A stretch of DNA of 64,000 nt from Burkholderia sp. (GTDB lineage: Bacteria > Pseudomonadota > Gammaproteobacteria > Burkholderiales > Burkholderiaceae): the NCBI GenBank assembly GCA_040954445.1, contig CP144362.1, positions 1 through 64,000 of the forward strand. Reading direction: 5' to 3'. Positions 1 to 8,384 of the stretch are shown one piece after another (the first letter of the stretch is position 1; every line of letters starts with the position of its first letter). The notes under the pieces are model-generated. The model worked only from the letters and a program-made list of their open reading frames with translations, had not been told where the DNA came from and made no database searches. The translations under genes and the position numbers were made by a program.

Positions 1-538
1 GCTCAACGCGAATACGGGTCAAGTGCATGCCGCGCTAATGGCGAATCAGAATGTGGATGACGGTAACGCTCTGGCCAAGTTGCTCGACCAGATTTCACGC
101 GAAGAACACATCGATGTCATCGGCGGTGACGGTGCCTACGACACCAAGCCATGCCATGCGGCCATTGCTGCACGCAGTGCTGTTCCTTTATATTCCGCCA
201 CGCGAGGATGCCGCTCATTGGTCAGCGGATATGCCCGGTGCGGCGTGGCGTAATGGCGCGGTTGATGCAATTTCCCGTGACGGTCGTCGAGCATGGAAGT
301 AAGACAGTGGCTACCACCGGCGATCGCTTGCCGAAATGCGATGTATCCGGTTCAAGACCCTCACCGGCAACTGTCTCTGGGCGCGTCACATCGACTCGAA
401 GGCGACCGAGATCTCCGTTCGCGTCGGCGTCATCAACCGTATTGCGGACCTCGCCCGTCCGCAATACGTTCGTATCGCTTGAAATTATGCCCGTCGATGC
501 CATGGCGTCCTCGCGCTCGATTTATGCAACAACACGCC
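1..538 (+). mobile_element. IS903-type (IS5 family) copy, 3' part, decayed
   Basis: The window opens inside an IS5-family, IS903-subgroup transposase. The second catalytic Asp region (GGDGAYDTKPCH) is readable near 120-160, then the frame shifts near 190 and a stop follows near 302. The right terminal repeat ends at 538 with a 2-base insertion (aacaacacgcc). The copy is a pseudogene. Its 5' end lies outside the window. Confidence 0.85.
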
Positions 539-540
539 TG

Positions 541-700
541 CACGACTAAACTGCAATCGCTCGGCGAGCCGCTGTGCTAGACGTTGACCTACGACCAAGG
601 CCGCGAGATGGCGCGAAATGCCGAACTGACGGTTGCGACGTTCGCGTCTACTGCTGCGAATCCTTGGCAGTGCGGAACGTGTGAGAACGCCACCTCCCTG
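541..700 (+). mobile_element. IS30-family transposase fragment
   Basis: The forward translation gives LTYDQGREMARNAELTVAT, then a CENA-like motif. This matches the conserved core of IS30-family transposases (LTYDQGREMA...ENTNGLLRQY). The frame is broken and the fragment is cut by an IS630 fragment; the IS30 reading resumes near 1061. Confidence 0.65.
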
Positions 701-701
701 G

Positions 702-1060
702 CTTGCTATTGATCAGCAATACAAGAACTTGACTCAATCTGCATAACAAATTGGTTTGTGCATGAAATAGCGAGCGATACGTTGTGGTGATTTCTGGAGA
801 CGACATACATGGCTGATGACCGTTTTTTTGAGATGCCCCTTGGTCTATTCTAGTGCCTGTTTCGTCACGTTCGCCTTCAGGTCAGCATTGAGCATTTCGT
901 CTGAATTCAGTTCCGGGCTGTACGACGGAAGGTAGAACACTTCGATCTCGTCAACCTGCTTGGTCAACCATGCAGTGACAGGCTTGGCATGATGAACCTT
1001 CAGGTTGTCGAGAATCAGACACACCTTCTTGCTATCCAGGTCAATAGTTACTTGCCAAAA
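702..1060 (-). mobile_element. IS630-family transposase C-terminal fragment
   Basis: Minus-strand translation reads CLILDNLKVHHAKPV, then YLPSYSPELNSDEMLNADLK. This is the DDE_3 catalytic end of IS630 transposases, with the second Asp in LILDN and the Glu in the SPELN-DE motif. Bases 702-800 match the right-end sequence of the IS630 copy at 24.0 kb. The N-terminal two thirds are absent. Confidence 0.75.
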
Positions 1061-1262
1061 ATTACTTGCCCAAGGGCACGGATCTCTGTCCATCTACTCT
1101 CCAGACGACTTTGATGCGATTGCTGACCTACTCAACACTCGACTGCGCGCCAGACTAAACTAGCACACCCCTTTGCAAATTTTGGCTTAGGTCCTCTGGC
1201 TAACCCCACCGACCGAGCTCCAGCCCGTTAACCAGCGTGTGTTGCACTGCACTCTTGAAATT
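1061..1262 (+). mobile_element. IS30-family C-terminus and right end
   Basis: Translation gives YLPKGTDL and, after a frameshift, DDFDAIADLLNTRLRARLN and stop, the usual C-terminus of IS30 transposases. The following ~100 bp recurs inverted at 12724-12835 and ends in a gtgttgcactgcactcttga-like sequence, which resembles an IS30 terminal repeat. With 541-700 it forms one IS30 copy split by an IS630 piece. The element boundary is inferred. Confidence 0.5.
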
Positions 1263-1329
1263 GCTCCCGTCACTTGTGGCAGGGAGCCTCATTGGAGCGG
1301 ATCTCAATGTAGGCCTGGAGGATGAAAAA

Positions 1330-2511
1330 ATGACTGACGTAGTGATCGTATCGGCCGCGCGCACTGGGGTCGGAAAATTCGGTGGTTCGCTGGCCAGGAT
1401 GGCCGCGCCGGAACTAGGTGCGAGGGTGATTCGCGCCGTACTGGAACGCAGCGGCGTGGAATCCGATCAAGTGAGCGAAGTAATCATGGGGCAAGTACTG
1501 ACAGCTGCGTCGGGTCAGAACCCGGCGCGCCAGGCCGTGATCAAGGCGGGCCTGCCCACCGCCGTGCCCGGCATGACCATCAACCAGGTCTGCGGCTCGG
1601 GCCTGAAGGCCGTGATGCTGGCCGCTAACGCGATCATCGCGGGCGACGCTGAGATCGTCATCGCTGGCGGCCAGGAAAACATGAGCTCGGCACCTCACGT
1701 GCTGCCGAGCTCGCGCGACGGCTTCCGGATGGGCGATACTAAGTTAGTCGACAGCATGATCATGGACGGCCTCTGGGACGTCTACAACAACTACCACATG
1801 GGCATCACGGCCGAGAACGTGGCCAAGGAATACGGCATCACGCGCGAGGCGCAGGACGTCTTCGCGGCGCTCTCGCAGAACAAGGCAGAGGCCGCCCAGA
1901 AGTCGGGCCGCTTCGATGACGAAATCGTGCCGATCAAGATCCCACAGCGCAAGGGCGAGCCAATCCGTTTCGCCAGCGACGAGTTCGTCCGCAGCGGCGT
2001 GACGGTCGAGTCGCTGGCAGGCCTCAAGCCCGCCTTCTCGAAGGAAGGTTCGGTGACGGCGGCCAATGCCTCTGGCCTCAACGACGGCGCGGCCGCGGTA
2101 CTGGTGATGTCGACAGAGAAGGCCAAGGCGCTCGGCCTCATACCGCTCGCGCACATCAAAGCCTACGCCCATGTGGGCATCGACCCGAAGGTGATGGGCA
2201 TGGGTCCTGTGCCAGCTTCGCGCCGCTGCCTGGAGCGTGCCGGCTGGTCGGTCGGCGATCTTGACCTGATGGAGATCAACGAGGCCTTCGCGGCGCAGGC
2301 GCTCGCCGTGCACAAACAGATGGGCTGGGATACTTCGAAGGTAAACGTGAATGGTGGCGCGATTGCGATCGGTCACCCGATCGGCGCATCGGGCTGCCGG
2401 ATCTTGGTCACGCTGCTGCACGAGATGCAAAAACGCGATGCGAAGCGCGGCCTCGCATCGCTATGTATCGGTGGTGGGATGGGCGTGGCGCTGGCGGTCG
2501 AGCGCCTGTAA
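1330..2511 (+). CDS. phaA: Acetyl-CoA C-acetyltransferase (beta-ketothiolase)
   Basis: Condenses two acetyl-CoA to acetoacetyl-CoA, the first step of polyhydroxybutyrate synthesis. The product is 393 aa, the normal length for PhaA/AtoB thiolases. The acylated Cys is C88 in NQVCGSGLK; the active-site His is H349 in GHPIGASG and the proton-transfer Cys is C379 in CIGGGMG. An upstream in-frame ATG at 1237 would add 31 residues of IS-derived sequence. ATG 1330 is chosen because of the ggagg at 1317-1321 and family alignment. phaB and phaR follow on the same strand. The synthase gene phaC, normally just upstream in Burkholderia, is absent; IS debris occupies that place. Confidence 0.95.
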   Translation: MTDVVIVSAARTGVGKFGGSLARMAAPELGARVIRAVLERSGVESDQVSEVIMGQVLTAASGQNPARQAVIKAGLPTAVPGMTINQVCGSGLKAVMLAANAIIAGDAEIVIAGGQENMSSAPHVLPSSRDGFRMGDTKLVDSMIMDGLWDVYNNYHMGITAENVAKEYGITREAQDVFAALSQNKAEAAQKSGRFDDEIVPIKIPQRKGEPIRFASDEFVRSGVTVESLAGLKPAFSKEGSVTAANASGLNDGAAAVLVMSTEKAKALGLIPLAHIKAYAHVGIDPKVMGMGPVPASRRCLERAGWSVGDLDLMEINEAFAAQALAVHKQMGWDTSKVNVNGGAIAIGHPIGASGCRILVTLLHEMQKRDAKRGLASLCIGGGMGVALAVERL

Positions 2512-2619
2512 CGGCTGCTGCGCGGCACAGTTGGATCGGCGCGCGCAGCGTTTAAACCAGGTAGATCGACGAAGGAAGCGCTGTCGGGCGCTTCGACAAC
2601 AATAAAGGGAGTGTTCAGT

Positions 2620-3360
2620 GTGACTCCACGAGTGGCTTACGTGACTGGCGGCATGGGTGGTATCGGGACTGGCATTTGCCAGCGTCTGTACAAGGCAGGT
2701 TTTATAGTGGTCGCCGGCTGCGGGCCGAATTCTCCACGCCGCGCGCAGTGGATCGAGGACCAAAAGGCGCTCGGCTTCGATTTTCACGCCTCCGAGGGCA
2801 ATGTCGGCGACTGGGAATCGACCAAACTTGCTTTCGACAAGGTCAAGGTTGAGGTGGGCGAGGTCAACGTGCTGGTCAACAACGCTGGCATCACGCGCGA
2901 CGTGATGTTCCGCAAGATGACGCTGGAAGATTGGCAAGCTGTGATTGAAACCAACCTGACTAGCCTGTTCAACGTGACTAAGCAGGTGATCGACGGCATG
3001 GTCTCGCACGGCTGGGGACGGGTAATTAACATCTCGTCGGTAAACGGCCAGAAAGGCCAGGTTGGCCAAACCAACTACTCGACCGCCAAGGCTGGCATCC
3101 ACGGCTTCACCATGTCGCTGGCACAAGAGGTGGCTACCAAGGGTGTGACAGTCAATACCGTGTCGCCAGGCTACATCAGCACCAATATGGTCAATGCGAT
3201 CCGCCCCAAAGTGCTCGAGAAGATCGTCGTGACGATCCCGGTGCGCCGTCTTGGCTCGCCTGAAGAAATCGCCTCGATCGTGTCCTGGCTCGCTTCGGAC
3301 GAATCGAGTTTTGCCACGGGTGCCGATTTCTCGCTCAATGGCGGTCTGCACATGGGTTGA
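2620..3360 (+). CDS. phaB: Acetoacetyl-CoA reductase, NADPH-dependent
   Basis: Reduces acetoacetyl-CoA to (R)-3-hydroxybutyryl-CoA for PHB synthesis. It is a 246-aa short-chain dehydrogenase with the cofactor motif TGGMGGIG (residues 9-16), the NNAG motif (87-90) and the catalytic triad S140, Y153, K157 (YSTAK). A GTG at 2611 is in frame, but the aaggga Shine-Dalgarno at 2604-2610 runs straight into it. GTG 2620, about 8 bases downstream, gives the family N-terminus TPRVAYVTGG. It lies 108 bp after phaA, probably in one transcript. Confidence 0.93.
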   Translation: MTPRVAYVTGGMGGIGTGICQRLYKAGFIVVAGCGPNSPRRAQWIEDQKALGFDFHASEGNVGDWESTKLAFDKVKVEVGEVNVLVNNAGITRDVMFRKMTLEDWQAVIETNLTSLFNVTKQVIDGMVSHGWGRVINISSVNGQKGQVGQTNYSTAKAGIHGFTMSLAQEVATKGVTVNTVSPGYISTNMVNAIRPKVLEKIVVTIPVRRLGSPEEIASIVSWLASDESSFATGADFSLNGGLHMG

Positions 3361-3503
3361 TGTGTGCCTATTGGCGCGGATTCCGTGTGGGACATGGCCG
3401 CGCCACCAGGCTCGACAAATTCCGAGTGCGTTTTCGGTCTGGCTACGCGCTGTTGCGGCGGCGAGTGCTATCGTCTCGCCGCCCAGGCACTCACAGGTAC
3501 TCC

Positions 3504-4061
3504 ATGACTACTACAAAAAAAACTGCCGAACGACTCATCAAGAAGTATCCGAATCGCCGGCTATACGACACTGAAACGAGCACGTATATTACGCTGACTG
3601 ATGTGAAGCAGCTCGTGCTCGAGCAGAAGGATTTTAAAGTTGTCGATGTTAAGAGCAGCGAGGACCTCACGCGCAGCATCCTGCTGCAGATCATCCTCGA
3701 GGAGGAAAGCGGCGGCGTGCCGATGTTCTCCTCGTCGATGCTTTCGCAGATCATCCGCTTCTACGGCCACGCGATGCAGGGCATGATGGGTGCCTACCTG
3801 GAAAAGAATATCCAGGCCTTCATCGATATTCAGAATAAGCTTACCGACAAGTCGAAGCATCTCTACGACAGCAGCAATATAATGAACCCTGATGTCTGGT
3901 CGCAGTTCATGAACATGCAAGGGATGATGGCCAGCTACATCGAGCAGTCAAAGAACATGTTTGTGCAGATGCAGGAACAGATGCAGAGCCAGGCAAAATC
4001 AATGTTCAGCTCATTCCCGTTCAAGAAGCCGACGCCAGCGGACGATCCAGACAAGAAATAA
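3504..4061 (+). CDS. phaR: Polyhydroxyalkanoate synthesis repressor PhaR
   Basis: A 185-aa DNA- and PHB-granule-binding regulator that represses phasin (phaP) expression and its own gene in related bacteria. The N-terminal PHA accumulation regulator domain is recognisable (KKYPNRRLYDTETSTYITL, about residues 13-31). The Met/Gln-rich C-terminal segment (about 125-165) is typical for the family. The open frame extends upstream to 3357, overlapping the phaB stop, but ATG 3504 gives the conserved start MTTTKKTAERL. It completes the phaA-phaB-phaR order seen in Burkholderia and Cupriavidus. Confidence 0.93.
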   Translation: MTTTKKTAERLIKKYPNRRLYDTETSTYITLTDVKQLVLEQKDFKVVDVKSSEDLTRSILLQIILEEESGGVPMFSSSMLSQIIRFYGHAMQGMMGAYLEKNIQAFIDIQNKLTDKSKHLYDSSNIMNPDVWSQFMNMQGMMASYIEQSKNMFVQMQEQMQSQAKSMFSSFPFKKPTPADDPDKK

Positions 4062-4091
4062 GGCGGCTGAGAAGGGCCGTCGGGCAGAGAT

Positions 4092-4138
4092 AAAGCCCGA
4101 CATCGCAACGGCCCGCCTTGGGGCGTGCCCCGGGCTTT
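4092..4138 (+). terminator. Possible terminator hairpin after phaR
   Basis: aaagcccg at 4092-4099 can pair with cgggcttt at 4131-4138, enclosing a second GC-rich stem. There is no long T run, so intrinsic termination is uncertain. Confidence 0.3.
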
Positions 4139-4152
4139 GGGTCCATGCTTAC

Positions 4153-5288
4153 TGCGTTGTTGCATAAATCGAGTGAAATTCGTTGACGTTGACGCGCAGC
4201 GGTCGCGGGGCCAGCCCCATCTATCAAATCAGATTCCAGAGTAACTGCCTAATTCTTTCCAAGAAAATATGCAAGGACATACACAAGACAGGTGAGCCGA
4301 AAACACGCTAGCGTGTCAGGAATTGGGCGGGCTATAATGAAGGATTGGTCAATCGGGGGATCGTGACAATATGGATAGAGGAAGCCGTCCTTGCCAAAAT
4401 ATCCGACGCCATACCCACACGTGGTCGCCCGTGTCTATACGGCGATACGCTGATTCAGGCATGACTTGGCGTGAAGTCTGTCTATCGACGGACGTTGTGC
4501 GCTCTGCAAGGTTTCACCAAAACTCTGCGCGATCTGCCCTTCCCTGGCTTGCCGGTGCCGAATTACACCACGCTCTGTCGCCGGGCAAAAACGCTTGATG
4601 TCGAACTGCCGATCTTTCTCGACAACGAACCGATCCATCTGGATGTCGATAGCACCGGTCTGAAGGTCTATGGCAAGGTGAGTGGAAGGTGCGGTGCCCC
4701 CCGTCAGCACGGCTACTCGAAGCAGCGCACGTGGCATAAAGTCGATTTCGCGCTCGATACGAATACGGGTCACGTACATGCCGCTCTAATGAAGAGTCAG
4801 AATGTGGATGACGGTCACGCTCTGGTCAAGTTGCTCGACCAGATTTCACGCGAAGAACAAATCGATGTCATCGGCGGTGACGGTGCCTACGACATCAAGC
4901 CATGCCATGCGGCCATTGCTGCACGCAGTGCTGTTCCTTTAATTCCGCCACGCGAGGATGCCGCTCATTGGCCAGCGGATATGCCCGGTGCGCCGTGGCG
5001 TAATGGCGCGGTTGATGCAATTGCCCGTGACGGTCGTCGAGAATGGAAGCAAGACAGTGGCTACCACCGGCGATCGATCGCCGAGAATGCGATGGTATCG
5101 GTTCAAGACGCTCAGCGGAAACTTTCTCTGGGCGCGTCACATCGCCTCGCAGGCGCCCTCGGTCGCCGGTCGCGTCAGCGTCATCAACCGCATGGTTGGA
5201 CCTGGCTCGTCCGCAATCCGTTCGTATCGCCTGAAATTATGCCCGTCGATGCTATTGCGTCCTCACACTCGATTTATGCAACAACGCC
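4153..5288 (+). mobile_element. IS903-type copy, full length but decayed
   Basis: Both ends are present: left repeat from about 4154, right repeat ending at 5288. The transposase frame carries a stop near its start (acgctagcg, ~4306) and a shift near the third catalytic residue (ENAMVSVQD). From 4471 the frame is open through the right end and into tyrB. No 9-bp target duplication is visible. This copy is more divergent than those at 53-63 kb. Confidence 0.85.
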
Positions 5289-5394
5289 CAACAAAACGCC
5301 CCGGGCATCGGTGCCGTACGCTGGCTCCTGCCATTGTACGAAAAGCATAAAACTGCCCCTGATTGCATTTCACCACTACAGCTGCGAAATCATC

Positions 5395-6594
5395 ATGTCG
5401 TTCTTCTCCGCTGTCGAACTCGTGCCCCACGATCCGATCTTGGGCCTCAACGAGGCGTTCAATGCCGATATATGCCCGACCAAGGTGAATCTCGGCGTCG
5501 GTGTCTACACTAACGAGGAAGGCAAGATCCTGCTGCTGCGCGCCGTGGCCGATGCGGAAAAGGCGTGCGTTGCAGCCGGCCTGCCACGCGGCTATTTGCC
5601 GATCGATGGTATCCCAGCTTATAACGCAGCCGTGCAGAAGCTACTGTTCGGCAAGGATTCGGCATTGATCGAGACTGGTCGCATCGTGACGGTGCAAGCG
5701 ATCGGCGGTACCGGTGCGCTGAAGATCGGCGCAGACTTTCTACGCACACTGCACTTGAACGCCGAGGTCGCGATTAGCGATCCGAGCTGGGAAAACCACC
5801 GTGCGCTGTTCGAGACGGTCGGCTTCAAAGTTAAGGCCTACCCGTACTACGATGCGACCACCCACGGGGTGAACTTCGACGCGCTGCTCGCTGCGCTGAA
5901 TAGCTACAAGACGGGTACCATCGTCGTGCTACACGCCTGCTGTCACAACCCGACCGGCGTCGATCTGAACGACGCGCAATGGGCGGAAGTCGTCGAGGTC
6001 ATGAAGGCACGCCAACTGGTTCCTTTTTTCGACATCGCGTACCAGGGCTTCGGAGAAGACCTCGAGGCCGACGCGGCGGTCGTCCGCCTGTTCGCAGCGA
6101 CCAACCTGAACGTATTCGTCTCCTCGTCATTCTCGAAGTCGTTTTCGCTCTATGGCGAGCGCGTCGGCGCGTTGTCAATCATCACTTCAAGTAAGGACGA
6201 AGCTACGCGCGTGCTGTCGCAGCTTAAGCGCATAATCCGCACCAACTACTCGAACCCGCCGACCCATGGCGGTGCTCTAGTTGCGACCGTGCTGGCGTCG
6301 CCAGAGCTGTACACCTCGTGGGTACAGGAACTCGGCGAGATGCGTGATCGTATCCGCGCGATGCGCAATGGCCTGGTCGAACGTCTGAAGGCAAGCGGCA
6401 TAGATCGTGATTTCCACTTTATCAACGCACAACGCGGCATGTTCTCGTACTCGGGCCTGACCGCAGCACAAGTGGACCGCCTGCGTGACGAATATGGCAT
6501 TTATGCCGTTAGTACAGGCCGGATCTGCGTGGCTGCGCTGAACACGCGTAACATCGACGCGGTAGCTGTCGCGATTGCAGCTGTTCTGAAATAA
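5395..6594 (+). CDS. tyrB: Aromatic amino acid aminotransferase
   Basis: PLP-dependent class I transaminase interconverting aromatic amino acids (and aspartate) with their 2-oxo acids. The product is 399 aa, the usual length. The PLP-binding Lys lies in SSSFSKSFSLYGERVG; other family motifs are VNLGVGVYTNEEGK near the N-terminus, DPSWENH and HACCHNPTGVD. ATG 5395 (MSFFSAVELVP) matches the family start. The open frame runs unbroken upstream through the neighbouring transposase remnant to 4471, giving a misleading 707-codon ORF. The gene is bounded by IS debris on both sides, so its original neighbours are lost. Confidence 0.93.
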   Translation: MSFFSAVELVPHDPILGLNEAFNADICPTKVNLGVGVYTNEEGKILLLRAVADAEKACVAAGLPRGYLPIDGIPAYNAAVQKLLFGKDSALIETGRIVTVQAIGGTGALKIGADFLRTLHLNAEVAISDPSWENHRALFETVGFKVKAYPYYDATTHGVNFDALLAALNSYKTGTIVVLHACCHNPTGVDLNDAQWAEVVEVMKARQLVPFFDIAYQGFGEDLEADAAVVRLFAATNLNVFVSSSFSKSFSLYGERVGALSIITSSKDEATRVLSQLKRIIRTNYSNPPTHGGALVATVLASPELYTSWVQELGEMRDRIRAMRNGLVERLKASGIDRDFHFINAQRGMFSYSGLTAAQVDRLRDEYGIYAVSTGRICVAALNTRNIDAVAVAIAAVLK

Positions 6595-6670
6595 GCCTGC
6601 CAGCGAGATCAAATCGCGCCGGTTCACCTTGAAAGGTGCTCTACTGGAGCGCGTTCTTTATGTGTATCCA

Positions 6671-6745
6671 GGCGATATTGCATAAATCGAGCGAGAGCTG
6701 GTGATGTTTACGCGCAACAGTCATGGGGCTTGCCCCCTGTTATTG
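6671..6745 (+). mobile_element. IS903-type left-end remnant
   Basis: A degraded left terminal repeat (ttgcataaatcgagcgag) is followed by the subterminal tttacgcgcaac sequence typical of the element's left end. It stops at an AT-rich palindrome fragment (attagaaatttgtaatcttg). Confidence 0.6.
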
Positions 6746-6791
6746 ATTAGAAATTTGTAATCTTGAAATTAGCACATCGACCTTCATGTGA

Positions 6792-6863
6792 GGGAGAGGA
6801 ATTGTTGCATAAATCGAGTGTGAGGATGCTCTTGCATCCTCACACTCGATTTATGCAACAACG
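6792..6863. mobile_element. Short right-end/right-end palindrome of IS903 type
   Basis: Two inverted copies of the terminal ~28 bp of the right end (ttgttgcataaatcgagtgt and complement) meet around a 4-base centre near 6821. It is the shortest of the palindromic mini-elements in the window and lacks the outer GGCG on its left side. Confidence 0.6.
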
Positions 6864-7041
6864 CAACTATAAAGGATCAATATGCAGGGGAATTTTTTTA
6901 AAAATATTGCAGAAGTTCGTTTTGTCGTCGTTGTGTTCCAGGAACGATACCATGCACATGGTGTCTCGAAGAACTTGGCTTCAAATAACCATTGAAGCCT
7001 TTCACAACGCGTACTGGTAGAGAGTGATAGAATAGACACCT

Positions 7042-7070
7042 TTGAAACCTTTATTTAAAAACGTTAATAC
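7042..7070 (+). promoter_or_regulatory. Possible sigma-70 promoter before the iteron array
   Basis: TTGAAA at 7042-7047, 17-bp spacer, TAATAC at 7065-7070. No surviving gene is visible downstream. It could be a leftover replication-gene promoter; this is inferred from position only. Bases 6864-7040 hold no convincing gene. Confidence 0.3.
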
Positions 7071-7110
7071 TACCGTATAGCCTTGCTGAGTAAGGCATTT
7101 CGGTCGACAA

Positions 7111-7912
7111 GGTGAAGCTTTACGGGAATCATGGTGACCTTTTTCGGGACATGAAGTGATTGGGTTCGGGGGCGAGCGTGAGACTTTGCAGGAGAGATCG
7201 TGAGCGGATTCAGGAGAACAGCGTTGGTGGTTCGGTGCAAAAGGTGAAGCTTTTCGGGATGGATACCAATGCTGACACCGCATAGTGCTTGAATCGCGTC
7301 CTTTTGGGCGTGAATCGCTAAGGTGAGGTTTTTCGGGGGTGTTATTTTGCCCAGAATCTTCCTTGGATTTGTCTATTTGATAGACATAGGTGAGGTTTCT
7401 CGGGATTCTGGGCGGTAAATGAAGTTTCTTGCCTCAAGGGGCGCGGCATCAAACCTCGAAAGTTGTAAAAGTGAACGGGGAATCCACCCGCAGAGATTGA
7501 CGTGAGCTTTTACGGGGGAACGTACCGTTTTAGGCTTGTTGACGTTGCTCACAGGCTTTAAGTGAGATTTTTCAGGAGCTATTCTCTGCAATTTTAGCAT
7601 CAGCTAGGCTTGAGGTGAGCATTTCCAGGATTAGAAGAAAGCCGGCCAAAAATCTATAAGGTGAGATTTTTCAGGACCTGAACACAGTGAAGAAAGGTAA
7701 AAGTGAGGTTTTTCGGGATTAGTGGGTGTTTACTTACCCGTAACCCCCGGTAAGACTGTAACTTTTGCAGTGCTTGCATGATTGATTTCATATGAGGTGA
7801 GCTTTTTCGGGATCTTTTTGGAATCATCGCTGCATTGCTTAATTTTATCTAATTACATGAAATAAATGGATATTTTCTTCTCCTCTTGGAGGTAGGTGAG
7901 ATTTTTCGGGGG
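7111..7912 (+). repeat. Iteron-like direct repeat array, probable relic plasmid origin
   Basis: About 15 degenerate direct repeats share the core GGTGAGNTTTTTCGGGA. Units start near 7111, 7133, 7155, 7177, 7199, 7243, 7322, 7389, 7501, 7561, 7614, 7660, 7702, 7796 and 7895, all in the same orientation. The first group is phased at exactly 22 bp (7243 is two periods after 7199), about two helical turns. AT-rich DNA lies at 7836-7880. Direct repeats of this size, phasing and degeneracy are typical of iterons bound by plasmid replication initiators. No rep gene is found: the array runs straight into IS debris at 7935. Confidence 0.65.
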
Positions 7913-7934
7913 CATCTCATGATCTTGAAGCGTT

Positions 7935-8278
7935 CTTGCAATGGCCGCATGGCATGGCTTGGTGTCGTAGGCACCGTCACCGCCGATGACATCGATTTGT
8001 TTTTGCGTAGAATCTGATCGAGCAACTTGGCCAGAGCGTCACCGTCAGCCACATTCTAATTCGTCATTAGCTCGGCATGCGCTTGACCCGTATTTGCGTT
8101 GAGCGCAAGATGAACTTTACCCCAGGTGTGCCGCTTCGAGTAGCCCTGCTGGCGCACCTTCCATTCACCTTCGCCATAGAGCTTTAGACCGGTGCTGTCG
8201 ACCATCAGATGGATCAGTTCGTTGTCGCGAAGGGGCCTTGTTGCGTCCTTGCGCTCGCTGTATGCAACAAAACGCCCT
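7935..8278 (-). mobile_element. IS903-type internal fragment
   Basis: Minus-strand sequence encodes the middle of the transposase (NANTGQ, then GDALAKLLDQI and GGDGAYDTKPCH, frameshifted). It is joined at 8232-8278 to a degraded terminal-repeat sequence. Both true ends are missing. Confidence 0.7.
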
Positions 8279-8384
8279 TCAAAAAACGCCCTTCAAATCA
8301 CCGATCAAAGTCCATTAGGACAACCTCTTGACGCTCGCGACTTGATCGCAAAAGCGTCTCTCAAAAACCGGATCCGCTACACGC

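Noticed and set aside
1744..2430. 228-codon minus-strand frame inside phaA
   Set aside because: Shadow frame in high-GC coding DNA; the composition is Arg/His-rich and phaA has all catalytic motifs.
4471..6594. A 707-aa transposase-aminotransferase fusion gene
   Set aside because: The transposase part is frameshifted and lacks its N-terminus, the IS right end lies inside the frame, and TyrB aligns from ATG 5395. Treated as accidental read-through.
7002..7283. 93-codon minus-strand protein with repeats
   Set aside because: Its repetitive sequence is just a translation of the iteron-like DNA repeats, with no start signal.
7111..7912. CRISPR array
   Set aside because: The repeats are only about 17 bp, degenerate, irregularly spaced after 7260, and have no uniform spacers or cas genes.
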